A stretch of 24,881 bases of DNA from CAUYUA01 sp963575675 (GCA_963575675.1 CAUYUA010000236.1:1-24881); one strand, 5' to 3'; shown: positions 1 through 8,334, numbered from the stretch's first letter. The notes: generated by a model not told the origin, from the sequence alone. Numbers and translations: made by a program.

Positions 1-54
1 TGCCGCATTGGTCGTTTGACCACAGAAACACCACCCCGGAACCCAGGATGAGCC

Positions 55-91
55 ATAGAGTATAGAGTATAGAGTATAGAGTATAGAGTAT
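55..91. repeat. Heptanucleotide tandem repeat (TATAGAG)n
   Basis: The unit TATAGAG is repeated about 5.3 times without interruption, just past the stop codon of the minus-strand hydrolase gene. Read on the minus strand the unit is TATACTC, so each copy carries TATACT, a five-of-six match to a -10 box. An ATG on the minus strand at 56-54 directly follows the tract and opens a frame of at least 18 codons that leaves the window. No Shine-Dalgarno sequence precedes that ATG, so the frame is not called as a gene. Confidence 0.9.
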
Positions 92-94
92 GTG

Positions 95-949
95 TTATTC
101 CTGCAAAAAACGCAAAATTGCCTTGATTTGATCCGAAGCCATCAATCCCGGCGCGTGTCCTGCTCCCTCAATTTCTACAAGTTTCGTTCCCGGCCCTCGA
201 CGAGTCATTTCCTCAGCCGTCTCCGACAACAACAAATCAGATCGTTCTCCACGCAACGTCAAAACCGAGCATCGCATGGCGTCCCACACCGCCCACAAAT
301 TCACATCCACAACCGGATTATCTTTAAACACTTGCCCGATCTTCGGATCAAACGCCAAACCATACCGCCCATCCGGCAACAACCGAGCGCTGCTCCGCGC
401 CATGTCGTCCCACTGTTCTTCCGTCAACGCGCCGAATCCCTGATACAAATATCGAATGTATGATTTCAGAGCCGCCAAATCCTCAAACACCGGCTCCACC
501 CCGATGTAGTCGGCGATCCGATCCAGCGCCGCCTTAGGCACAAACGGCCCCACATCATTCAGCACTAAACGTCGAATCGGCGTCTGATTCTTCGACGCCA
601 ACAACATGCCCATAATCCCTCCCATCGATGTGCCAACCCAATCGACGGTTTCAACATCCAACCGCGCCAACAACACCACCATATCCGACAAATATTGCGC
701 GTAGTTATACAAACTTCCGTCCAACAACCAATCACTGCGCCCACGTCCGGCAACATCCGGACAAATGACGCGCCATCCCGCCTCAGCCAATCCCCCGGCC
801 AAAACATCAAAATCACGACCATTGCGCGTAAGGCCATGAACGCACACCACCGTGCGCTCCGCCGTCGACGCGCCCCACTCCATATAGCAAACACGATGAA
901 AGCCAACCGGATTTAAACTTAGATAAGAGCGCTCAACGGGCGTAACCAT
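95..949 (-). CDS. Alpha/beta hydrolase
   Basis: This is a 284-residue alpha/beta-hydrolase-fold enzyme, probably a cytoplasmic esterase or related hydrolase of unknown substrate. Visible features are the oxyanion HG at residues 38-39, the nucleophile elbow GTSMGG with Ser108, an acidic candidate Asp238 in RGERSD, and catalytic His265 in GAGHAP, the usual triad order. The start at 949 was chosen because GGAGG lies 7 nt upstream. A longer in-frame start at 1024 would add 25 residues (MKKLRLLCF...) that resemble a signal peptide, but it lacks a comparable ribosome site. The gene lies downstream of the lytic transglycosylase on the same strand, separated by about 200 bp, so co-transcription is possible but not shown. 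Fold assignment is firm; substrate is unknown. Confidence 0.9.
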   Translation of the reverse strand: MVTPVERSYLSLNPVGFHRVCYMEWGASTAERTVVCVHGLTRNGRDFDVLAGGLAEAGWRVICPDVAGRGRSDWLLDGSLYNYAQYLSDMVVLLARLDVETVDWVGTSMGGIMGMLLASKNQTPIRRLVLNDVGPFVPKAALDRIADYIGVEPVFEDLAALKSYIRYLYQGFGALTEEQWDDMARSSARLLPDGRYGLAFDPKIGQVFKDNPVVDVNLWAVWDAMRCSVLTLRGERSDLLLSETAEEMTRRGPGTKLVEIEGAGHAPGLMASDQIKAILRFLQE

Positions 950-1147
950 CGAAAAACCTCCAAAACAGCGATGACGTCCACACACCACGCAGAGTAAGAA
1001 ACACAATAGTCTTAACTTTTTCAAATAAAAACTAAATGCTCTCCGAAATTACGTCCTCCGTTATAGGAAGGACAAGAACGCAAGCCCTCCCACAACGGGA
1101 AACGCCCTTCCCACATCCATTTCACTTACGAAACACCCCCTGCAACC

Positions 1148-2227
1148 TCACCGCCGAACCAATGGCGACGGATTCACCACCGATGAATCATAAGGATGCG
1201 TGGGATGTTGATAAAGACCATGAATCAAACGAACATAAGACTGGGTCTCGGTAAAAGGCGGAACGCCTCCGTGACGATCAACGGCGCCTTCTCCAGCATT
1301 ATAGCCTGCCAACGCCAAAGTAACGTCACCTTGGAAATAGGCCAACAGCCAACGAAGATACTTCATTCCACCACGAATATTTTCCGCCGGATCAAATACA
1401 TTGTGGACGCCGAATCGCTCTGCTGTGGCGGGGATGAGCTGCATCAATCCGGCGGCCTCTTTAGGCGAAACGGCGTTGGTGCGATAAGCGGATTCCACTT
1501 GAATCACCGCCAACACCAAATTGGGATCCAATCCATATTTTGGCGACATATCATGAACGATTTTGAGAATCTCCGCAGGCGGCGCAACAATCGCGCGAGC
1601 AGGCGCTCCACCAGGCCGACACCATGGCCGCAATCGCCCCCACATCTCGGGAACCAATAAGGTAACGCGCTTAGCCTCACGATGCCCGCGATTGGCGGCC
1701 ACGCGCATCCAAGCAACTCCCATGCGTCGATCACGGTTTACGCCAACACCGAACAAATAACGCCGAGCCACACGATATGCAGCGTCGGCGACGCCACTTT
1801 CAGCGGCGCGACAGTCGGCCATAAAAGAATTGTTCATTGAAGGACTAATTGGCCGCAACGCCGTTTTTCCGGAATCAGATTCCTTAGGATGATCCGACTC
1901 TTTAGAATGCCCCGAAGCAACCCGTCCCCGCACAATCAAAACCTGCCGCCGCTCATCCAACTCTTGCTCTTGGGCGCGAAGAGCGCCGGAATTCATCACG
2001 AAAACCGTAACAATCCCCGCAAACACAACAAAAACGGATACGCCCTGCCGCACGCATCGCCAGAACGCGCGTAATGAAAGCGCATCACGCCGTCTTCTTG
2101 CCGTCACCGTCTCATCAATCAAAAGAGCCCCGACCATCATATCCCTGACATCGCCATATGAAACCCGGCAACCATCAATATGATCACACGGCGGCCAAAA
2201 AACAAGCGCCGGCCCCACTCCCGCCAT
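1148..2227 (-). CDS. Membrane-anchored lytic transglycosylase (Sel1 + SLT domains)
   Basis: The product is a peptidoglycan lytic transglycosylase that should cleave MurNAc-GlcNAc bonds in the periplasm. With the start at 2227 it has 359 residues. An unusually long basic N-terminus (1-61) precedes one membrane segment (about 62-78), then a charged linker, a Sel1-like repeat (about 148-185) and a C-terminal SLT domain (about 220-345). The catalytic Glu245 sits in VIQVESAY, followed by GLMQLIPATA (260-269) and AGYNAGEGAV (307-316), all family hallmarks. The start was chosen because GGAGG lies 6 nt upstream; a start at 2287 would add 20 residues without a better site. The family is well known. 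The Sel1 plus SLT arrangement suggests binding to a partner protein, which is inference. Confidence 0.92.
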   Translation of the reverse strand: MAGVGPALVFWPPCDHIDGCRVSYGDVRDMMVGALLIDETVTARRRRDALSLRAFWRCVRQGVSVFVVFAGIVTVFVMNSGALRAQEQELDERRQVLIVRGRVASGHSKESDHPKESDSGKTALRPISPSMNNSFMADCRAAESGVADAAYRVARRYLFGVGVNRDRRMGVAWMRVAANRGHREAKRVTLLVPEMWGRLRPWCRPGGAPARAIVAPPAEILKIVHDMSPKYGLDPNLVLAVIQVESAYRTNAVSPKEAAGLMQLIPATAERFGVHNVFDPAENIRGGMKYLRWLLAYFQGDVTLALAGYNAGEGAVDRHGGVPPFTETQSYVRLIHGLYQHPTHPYDSSVVNPSPLVRR

Positions 2228-2300
2228 ACATCCCCTCCAAACAAAAACAACCTTCAAATAAAGGGCGGCGTTCGACAAGAATTTCACTCACTATTCAATA

Positions 2301-2804
2301 TCAACAATATGTTATTGGGTAATTTGGATACTTTTTGTTCCACTGTGCGACATTCATTACGCAGCATTCCTGAATAAGAGTTTTTTTCCACTTATTCCCG
2401 TAAGGACCAAGAAGAGGGATATTCTTTTTCAATGAGTCTGTACGACGCAATAAATGTTTCGGTTCCAAGCCCTTCCCTTCGATCAGCACTATATAATATA
2501 TCGGCATTTCAAATTTTCCAGAAAATATTTCATACAGCAATGTATCTCTACATTTTAAAATTAAATTTCTATCAATGCTTCCACTCAAAAAATTATTTAT
2601 ATAATCATCTCTACGTTTTTCTTCTGCACCGGGGTTATCCGGATACTTGAACTCCATAAAAATAGTTGCGTCTTTTGCCTCTATAATAATATCCACAGCT
2701 TTCATGCAATGGCTCAAACCATGCGTCTCTGAATTATCAAATTTACGCCCAACAACTCCGTCAGGCAGTGTTATTTTTAATCCGTCCACCTCAAACTCAG
2801 TCAT
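2301..2804 (-). CDS. Small partner of AAA ATPase, PD-(D/E)XK-like motif
   Basis: I do not recognise this 167-residue family by name. Its start codon overlaps the stop of the upstream ATPase (ATGA at 2804-2801), so the two are almost certainly translated together; GAGG about 9 nt upstream also supports this start. Residues 36-54 form two predicted beta strands carrying Asp38, then Glu51-Phe-Lys53, i.e. D-x12-E-x-K, the layout of a PD-(D/E)XK nuclease core. A long helix rich in charged residues (about 60-95) and another strand (YYIVLI, 103-108) follow, which also fits that fold. There is no signal peptide or membrane segment. Base composition is AT-rich, unlike the flanking genes. The likely role is the effector or nuclease arm of an ATPase-guarded defence module; this is inference from motif and context, and a non-nuclease role is possible. 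Confidence 0.75.
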   Translation of the reverse strand: MTEFEVDGLKITLPDGVVGRKFDNSETHGLSHCMKAVDIIIEAKDATIFMEFKYPDNPGAEEKRRDDYINNFLSGSIDRNLILKCRDTLLYEIFSGKFEMPIYYIVLIEGKGLEPKHLLRRTDSLKKNIPLLGPYGNKWKKTLIQECCVMNVAQWNKKYPNYPITYC

Positions 2805-3838
2805 AACACCAAGCCTCTCAAACTACGGCGGATTTCTTCATCGTATAAACGATCGAATGTCTCAGCAATGGCGTCTGGCGTAATACCCGCGTAAGCATCG
2901 GCAAAACTACTACTGATATCTCCATCGGGTTGATCTCGATAAAGAGAAATATACCTAATCATGTCTCCGCTTTTCTGACGAAGATCAAATTCCTTTAATA
3001 AAACATAGTTGTGCGTAGCCAGAAACACCTGAACGCCCAATCTCTGTAGTGTCAAAATAATTTCAACAACATCACCTATCAAAGAAGGATTTAGATTTGC
3101 TTCCGGTTCGTCCCAAAACAACACGGAGCCAGAAAACAACACTCCGTTCTGAATAAGCAACCAAATCAGCGCCAACTTACGCATTCCTTCGGCCAACAAC
3201 GTGAACTCAAGCTCTCCTTGGTTATTCTTCAGGAAAAAATGCTCATTTTTTAAAAAAACCTTTCCATCAATACTCCCTTCCAACTGTTTCAACAAATCGT
3301 TTCGTGATTCACCAATCAGATTTTTTAATTTTGGCAAGTTTGCACGTTTTATAATGTCAACATAAATGTCTTCAAATGCAATCTCCCGCCTAGAGACCGT
3401 GGCAAGAAAACCTGGAGCATGCGTTAACATTTCTTTCACGGGGATATAGACGCAATTAAGCTCTTCACTCTTCCAATCAGATTCCCCCGTAACCTGGATA
3501 TCTCCCGACTTTTTACTATGATTAGAAAATTTTGCAATCAACGCCTTTCTTCCACCCCGAAACACAGCAACGCGCGTTCTAACACTACCTTTCACACGTT
3601 TAGACAATCGGCCAGGACGACCCTCGTAAGGGTTAAAGACATTACATAGCTTTAATCCAAACCCTTTTTCAGCATCTTCACCATATGTCACAGCACATGC
3701 CGCATAAATAACCTTCAGTAAATGTGTTTTTCCAACGCCATTTTTTCCGAGAAGCACATTAATCCCTGGAGAGAGATTAAGGTTTAATTTCTTAAACGCT
3801 GTAAATTCCTCCAAAATAATTCTTGCAATGACACCCAT
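2801..3838 (-). CDS. SMC/ABC-type AAA ATPase (AAA_21-like), putative defence ATPase
   Basis: This is a 345-residue ATPase of the ABC/SMC-like group often annotated AAA_21 or AAA_15. It shows Walker A GKNGVGKT (31-38), a signature-like LLAEGMRKLA (214-223), Walker B VLFWDEPEANLNP (239-251, Asp243-Glu244) and an H-loop His276 in FLATHNY. The motif YIPVKEMLTHAPGF (131-144) is, from memory, typical of ATPases paired with small proteins in variable genomic regions. No TOPRIM or nuclease domain follows the ATPase, so it is not an OLD protein. The ATG at 3838 was chosen over an in-frame GTG at 3856 because GAAGG lies 6 nt upstream. A TATAGT hexamer on the minus strand at 3860-3855 could be its -10 box. 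AT-rich composition suggests horizontal acquisition. ATPase identity is firm; the defence role is inferred. Confidence 0.88.
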   Translation of the reverse strand: MGVIARIILEEFTAFKKLNLNLSPGINVLLGKNGVGKTHLLKVIYAACAVTYGEDAEKGFGLKLCNVFNPYEGRPGRLSKRVKGSVRTRVAVFRGGRKALIAKFSNHSKKSGDIQVTGESDWKSEELNCVYIPVKEMLTHAPGFLATVSRREIAFEDIYVDIIKRANLPKLKNLIGESRNDLLKQLEGSIDGKVFLKNEHFFLKNNQGELEFTLLAEGMRKLALIWLLIQNGVLFSGSVLFWDEPEANLNPSLIGDVVEIILTLQRLGVQVFLATHNYVLLKEFDLRQKSGDMIRYISLYRDQPDGDISSSFADAYAGITPDAIAETFDRLYDEEIRRSLRGLVL

Positions 3839-4379
3839 AACACACCTTCTTGACACTATAAATTAAGTTTCACGAGACACATCACCCAAACACCAACATT
3901 AACAAGACATACGCTTACGTTCTCTTTGCGATCAACAACGACCGACAGCAGCAATCGACCAGCCTCTTTTTTTGATTCTTATCTCAAAGAAACATGCGTC
4001 ACACCATCGGGCCGAATGTTTGACATATTCGACCACGCGCACAGCTTCGACCACGCGCACAGCTTCGACCACGCACACAGCCGCGCATCGCCGTCATCGC
4101 GGCGAAACACCGTCACAAGATAGTCGCGATGAGACGCCGTCACAAGAAATATGTCAATGAACAGGCGCGACGGCATCAAACCACGCCCCTTCGCGACGAA
4201 CGAACAATGACATGCTCATTTGGCTTGTCTTTTTCGCCACACCAATGTATCATCTTAGCAACAGACGATAAAGAGCAGCTCCATCCTGCAACAAATGGTT
4301 TGATTGCGCCATTAAGATCGACGATCCCGCCGCAACACACCAAACGCAACGAAAACACACGAGGCTTTTGAACAGGATC
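3839..4379. other. Intergenic spacer between ATPase cassette and ntrY
   Basis: About 540 bp separate the divergent ATPase cassette and ntrY. The left part is AT-rich like the cassette; the middle holds the 18-bp triple repeat; the right part has chromosomal composition. An 11-bp sequence CCGTCACAAGA occurs twice, at 4110-4120 and 4137-4147. Short open frames cross this area in several frames on both strands, but none has a ribosome site or recognisable protein, so no gene is called. Promoters for both flanking transcripts should lie here, yet no convincing -35/-10 pair is visible for ntrY. Confidence 0.6.
4028..4081. repeat. 18-bp tandem repeat, three copies
   Basis: TTCGACCACGCGCACAGC occurs three times head to tail; the third copy has one substitution (CGCACA for CGCGCA). 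The length is a multiple of three, so any frame crossing it gives a six-residue repeat such as FDHAHS, but no gene is supported. It may be a multi-site protein-binding array or a replication-slippage product. Confidence 0.92.
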
Positions 4380-6749
4380 ATGCCGATCACGCCCTTCGAA
4401 CTCCCGCTGATCCTGTGGCGCAAGCTGATGGCTTGGGCGCGCCGAACCGGCCCGACCGACACTCTGGCCCTGGCGATCTCGGTGGCCGCCACCGCAGCCG
4501 GATTCGCAACCTATTTGGCTCTCACCGAATCCTCGCCCCTAGGCACAACCAAAGCCAGCACCATCACTCTGCTGTTGACGCTCGACCTTATATTGTTGCT
4601 GCTGCTCGGCGCATTGATTGCGCGCCGCATCGTCCGCATCTGGATCGGTCGCCGTCGGGGCCTCGCGGGATCGCGATTCTATGTCCGGCTGGTCGCCGTG
4701 TTCAGCTTGCTTGCCGTGGCCCCGGCCATCATCGTCGCCACGTTCTCCGCTCTGTTTTTCAACCTTGGCGTGCAGTCCTGGTTCAACGAGCGCGTCGGCA
4801 CCGCCATCAACGAATCTCTGGAAGTCGCCCGCGCCTATTTGCACGAACATCAACAAAACATCCGCGCCGACGCGCTGGCTATGGCCAACGATCTCAATCA
4901 AGAAGCCCCCCGGCTGGTCGGCGATTCCGAGCGCTTCAACCAAATCGTCTCAACGCAAGCCGCCTTGCGCACGCTTTCGGAAGCACTGGTGTTCAACGCC
5001 GCCACCGGAGAAGTTCTCGCCCGCACCGCGCTCAGCTACGCGCTGGAGTTCGAACCGATTCCGGCGGAGGCTCTTACAAAAGCTCGCGAAGGCGAAGTCG
5101 CGCTGCTCATCAGCGGGAACGACGACCGCGTTCGCGCTTTGGCGCGCCTGGACCGACTGGCCGACACATACCTATTCGTCGGACGATTCGTCGAAGCGCG
5201 CGTTCTCGCCCACATGAGCGCCACTCAGACCGCCGTCCAAGAATACGCCGAGCTAGAAGGCAACCGCTCGTCACTGCAAATCACCGTGACGCTGATCTTC
5301 GTCGTCGTCGCCTTACTCCTTCTTATGGCGGCGGTGTGGTCGGGATTGAACTTCGCCAGCTACCTCGCAACGCCGATCAGCGCTTTGATCGCTGCCGCCG
5401 AGCGAATCCGCGCCGGAGACCTTTCCGCCAGAGTCACCGAAAAAACCGGGCCGGAAGACGAGCTGGAAACCCTCTCGCGCGCCTTCAATCGCATGACCAG
5501 CCAATTGGAAAGCCAACGACGGGACTTGATCGAGGCCAATCGACAGCTCGACAATCGCCGACGCTTCACTGAGGCCGTCTTGGCCGGAGTCTCGGCCGGC
5601 GTGCTTGGACTGGATCAAGAAGGCGTCATCACGCTCCCCAATCTTCCCGCAGCCCATCTTTTGGGCATGTCCCTGCACCAAAACCTGATCGGCCAACCGC
5701 TGGAAACCGCCGCGCCGGAAATGGCCGGATTGCTCGACGCCATTCGTCGACGCCCCGGACGATTGGTTGAATCCCAAGTGCAGCTCAAACGCCCAGGACA
5801 CCCCACCCGCACTCTGTTGGTCAGGCTCTCCGCCGAGGCCTCCGAAAGCGAAAGCCGAGGATTCGTCATCACCTTCGACGACATCACCGAACTTCTTTCC
5901 GCTCAACGCAAAGCCGCATGGGCGGATGTCGCTCGCCGCATCGCCCACGAGATAAAAAATCCCCTCACCCCGATCCAACTCTCCGCAGAGCGACTGCGCC
6001 GAAAATATCTAAAAGAGATCACCAGCGACCCCGAAACCTTCCAGCTCTGCACCGACACCATCGTTCGCCATGTCGTCGACATCGGGCGAATGGTCGATGA
6101 GTTCTCCGCTTTCGCCCGCATGCCGTCTCCGGTGATGAAGCCCGCCAACATCAACGACATCGTTCGACAATCGGTCTTCTTGCAAACCACCGCTCACCCG
6201 ACGATCAAGGTCTCCCTCAACCTGCCCGCCACGCCGCTGACCATTCCTTGCGACTCTCGCCAAATATCCCAAGCTCTCACCAACATCCTCAAAAACGCCG
6301 CCGAGGCGATCGAAGGCCGCGCTCGAACTCCGGACGGGTCGCCTCTGACGCCCGGGCAAATCGACGTCCGCATCATCATCGCCGAAGACCAAATCTCAAT
6401 CGTCGCCGACGACAACGGAAAAGGTTTGCCCACCACCGAAGAGCGCCATCGATTGACGGAGCCCTACGTCACAACTCGCGCCAAAGGAACCGGATTGGGA
6501 TTGGCGATCGTCAAAAAGATCATGGAAGACCACGGCGGAGACTTGACGATCGACGACCGCCCCGAAGGCGGAGCCCGCGTGGTTCTGACCATCCCCAAAG
6601 AACAAGCGCCGCAGAACGCCGCGCCCACCTCTGATTCACTTTCTTCTTCTTCGCCGGCAACGGCTGCCCCAACAACCTCGTCCACCGCCTCCAACCTCCT
6701 ACTGGGCGCGGTCGACGCGCAGACAAAGCAGATATCCCATGGCGCATGA
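4380..6749 (+). CDS. ntrY: Nitrogen regulation sensor histidine kinase NtrY
   Basis: This is the membrane kinase of the NtrY-NtrX two-component system, linked in alphaproteobacteria to nitrogen metabolism, redox control and envelope functions. Positions are counted from a possible TTG start at 4368. Membrane segments lie at about 33-51, 67-88 and 107-132, then a periplasmic sensor region, a fourth segment at 303-326, HAMP (327-380) and PAS (about 395-510). The phosphoacceptor is His527 in RRIAHEIKNPLTP. The ATP-binding boxes are NILKNAAEAIEG (639-650), DDNGKGL (681-687) and GTGLGLAI (707-714). A Ser/Ala/Pro-rich tail of about 50 residues ends the protein. The start is uncertain: ATG 4380 (789 residues) has AGGA only 2 nt upstream, and TTG 4368 has GAGG 3 nt upstream. 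The stop overlaps ntrX by 11 nt. No ntrBC genes precede it here. Confidence 0.95.
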   Translation: MPITPFELPLILWRKLMAWARRTGPTDTLALAISVAATAAGFATYLALTESSPLGTTKASTITLLLTLDLILLLLLGALIARRIVRIWIGRRRGLAGSRFYVRLVAVFSLLAVAPAIIVATFSALFFNLGVQSWFNERVGTAINESLEVARAYLHEHQQNIRADALAMANDLNQEAPRLVGDSERFNQIVSTQAALRTLSEALVFNAATGEVLARTALSYALEFEPIPAEALTKAREGEVALLISGNDDRVRALARLDRLADTYLFVGRFVEARVLAHMSATQTAVQEYAELEGNRSSLQITVTLIFVVVALLLLMAAVWSGLNFASYLATPISALIAAAERIRAGDLSARVTEKTGPEDELETLSRAFNRMTSQLESQRRDLIEANRQLDNRRRFTEAVLAGVSAGVLGLDQEGVITLPNLPAAHLLGMSLHQNLIGQPLETAAPEMAGLLDAIRRRPGRLVESQVQLKRPGHPTRTLLVRLSAEASESESRGFVITFDDITELLSAQRKAAWADVARRIAHEIKNPLTPIQLSAERLRRKYLKEITSDPETFQLCTDTIVRHVVDIGRMVDEFSAFARMPSPVMKPANINDIVRQSVFLQTTAHPTIKVSLNLPATPLTIPCDSRQISQALTNILKNAAEAIEGRARTPDGSPLTPGQIDVRIIIAEDQISIVADDNGKGLPTTEERHRLTEPYVTTRAKGTGLGLAIVKKIMEDHGGDLTIDDRPEGGARVVLTIPKEQAPQNAAPTSDSLSSSSPATAAPTTSSTASNLLLGAVDAQTKQISHGA

Positions 6750-8145
6750 CATTCTAATTGTCGATGACGAAGCGGACATCCGCATGCTGATTGCGGGTAT
6801 CCTCAGCGACGAAGGCTTGAAAACCCGCGAAGCCGCCGACGCCGACCAGGCTTTCGCCGAAGTCGCGCGACGACGCCCGAGTCTGGTGATCCTTGACATT
6901 TGGCTTCAAGGCAGCCGCCTCGACGGGCTTCAAGTCTTAGAAAAGCTGAAGCACGACCACCCAACTCTGCCTGTCGTAATGATCAGCGGTCACGGCACAA
7001 TCGAAACCGCCGTCTCGGCGATCAAGCAAGGGGCCTACGACTTCATCGAGAAGCCTTTCAAGGCCGATCGTTTGTTGTTGCTGGTCGACCGCGCAATTGA
7101 AGACGCGCGATTGCGCCGCGAAAACGCCGAGTTGCGATTGCGCGCCGGCGGCGACTTCGAATTGATCGGGAAGTCAAGCGCCATCAACCATGTGCGACAA
7201 TCCATCGACCGCGTCGCGCCCACCGGAAGCCGCGTTCTGATCAGCGGACCTCCCGGATCAGGCAAGGAAGTGGTGGCTCGTTTGCTGCACGCGAAGTCTC
7301 GGCGCGCCGATGGCCCCTTCGTCGGCTTGAACTGCGCAACCATGCGGCCGGATCGACTTGAAGTCGAATTGTTCGGCACCGAGCACGGCTTCGAAGGTGG
7401 GCCGCGCAAAATCGGCACCTTCGAGCAAGCCCACGGCGGAACTTTGTTGTTGGACGAAGTCGCCGACATGCCTCTGGAAACCCAAGGCAAGATCGTTCGA
7501 GTGCTGCAAGAACAAACTTTCGTTCGAGTCGGCGGCGCGCATCGGGTCGAAGTCGATGTGAGAGTGATTGCGTCGACCAGTCGCGATCTTCCCGCTGAAA
7601 TAGAAGCCGGTCGTTTTCGCCAGGATCTATTTTATCGACTCAGCGTGGTTCCGATCAAAGTTCCGTCCTTGACTGAGCGTCGCGAAGATATTCCGTTGCT
7701 TTCTCGCCATTTTATGACGCGCTCGACCGAAGCCAGCGGCCTTGTCTCTCGCGATTTCGGCGAAGACGCTATGGCGGCGTTGCAGGCCTATGAATGGCCC
7801 GGCAATGTGCGTCAGCTCCGCAACGCCATCGACTGGATGCTGATCATGGTCGGCGGCGATCCCAAAGAGCCGATCCGCGCCGATATGCTTCCCCCCGAAA
7901 TCGGAGCGATCACGCCGACGGTGCTCAAATGGGACAAGGGAGGGGAAATCATGGGATTGCCTTTGCGCGAGGCCCGCGAAGTCTTTGAACGCGAATACCT
8001 TTTGGCTCAAGTAACGCGGTTCGGCGGAAACATTTCGCGCACGGCCGCTTTTGTTGGCATGGAGCGCTCGGCTCTTCACCGAAAACTTAAATCTCTCGGC
8101 GTCCACGGCGCCGACACAGCTAAGAAGCCAGGAGCTGAAGCCTAG
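6739..8145 (+). CDS. ntrX: Nitrogen regulation response regulator NtrX
   Basis: This 468-residue response regulator is the partner of NtrY. It has a receiver domain with Asp53 as phosphoacceptor and Lys105 in IEKPFK. The AAA+ domain has Walker A GPPGSGKE (170-177), Walker B LLLDE (236-240) and arginine residues in FRQDLFYRL. A Fis-type helix-turn-helix occupies about 428-454. The loop that in sigma54 activators reads GAFTGA is replaced after ELFGTEH by GFEGGP (217-222). From known NtrX biology in alphaproteobacteria this is normal and implies it does not open sigma54 promoters in the usual way. The ATG overlaps the ntrY stop by 11 nt, indicating translational coupling. The transcript ends at the hairpin at 8186-8220. 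TrkA, Hfq and HflX genes, which often follow ntrX, are absent. Confidence 0.96.
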   Translation: MAHDILIVDDEADIRMLIAGILSDEGLKTREAADADQAFAEVARRRPSLVILDIWLQGSRLDGLQVLEKLKHDHPTLPVVMISGHGTIETAVSAIKQGAYDFIEKPFKADRLLLLVDRAIEDARLRRENAELRLRAGGDFELIGKSSAINHVRQSIDRVAPTGSRVLISGPPGSGKEVVARLLHAKSRRADGPFVGLNCATMRPDRLEVELFGTEHGFEGGPRKIGTFEQAHGGTLLLDEVADMPLETQGKIVRVLQEQTFVRVGGAHRVEVDVRVIASTSRDLPAEIEAGRFRQDLFYRLSVVPIKVPSLTERREDIPLLSRHFMTRSTEASGLVSRDFGEDAMAALQAYEWPGNVRQLRNAIDWMLIMVGGDPKEPIRADMLPPEIGAITPTVLKWDKGGEIMGLPLREAREVFEREYLLAQVTRFGGNISRTAAFVGMERSALHRKLKSLGVHGADTAKKPGAEA

Positions 8146-8185
8146 CGCCTCCAAGACGAACAGGATAATCGAGCCATTGAAAATT

Positions 8186-8220
8186 AAACGGCTCCAGGGA
8201 TTGAGTTCCCGGAGCCGTTT
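8186..8220 (+). terminator. Intrinsic terminator after ntrX
   Basis: AAACGGCTCC (8186-8195) pairs perfectly with GGAGCCGTTT (8211-8220). An unpaired A at 8196 and an inner GGG/CCC pairing sit around a short loop. The sequence AATATTTTAA follows. It lies 40 bp after the ntrX stop and should separate ntrYX from the next gene. Confidence 0.9.
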
Positions 8221-8334
8221 AATATTTTAATGCGATTCCCTCTGCAATCAAACAGCATTGACGATGACACGATTTCCTCATACCGTGCGCACGAAGTAAG
8301 ATTCCCTTGTCACTGCTGTCCGGAACCGCCGGTC

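Noticed and set aside
2801..3838. OLD-family or Gabija GajA nuclease
   Set aside because: The protein ends shortly after the ATPase H-loop; there is no room for a TOPRIM domain.
4028..4081. Possible CRISPR array
   Set aside because: The 18-bp units are directly adjacent with no spacers, and there are no cas genes.
3926..4179. Short frames across the 18-bp repeats encoding FDHAHS or CAWSKL repeats
   Set aside because: Frames are open on both strands because the repeat is a multiple of three without stops; no ribosome site or recognisable protein.
4415..5572. 385-codon frame inside ntrY and similar long Arg/His/Pro-rich frames
   Set aside because: They lie within ntrY in another frame; composition is typical of GC-rich shadow frames.
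8230..8334. Longer N-terminus for the TMEM43-family protein
   Set aside because: It would start 10 bp after a strong terminator and add residues unlike the family's N-terminus.
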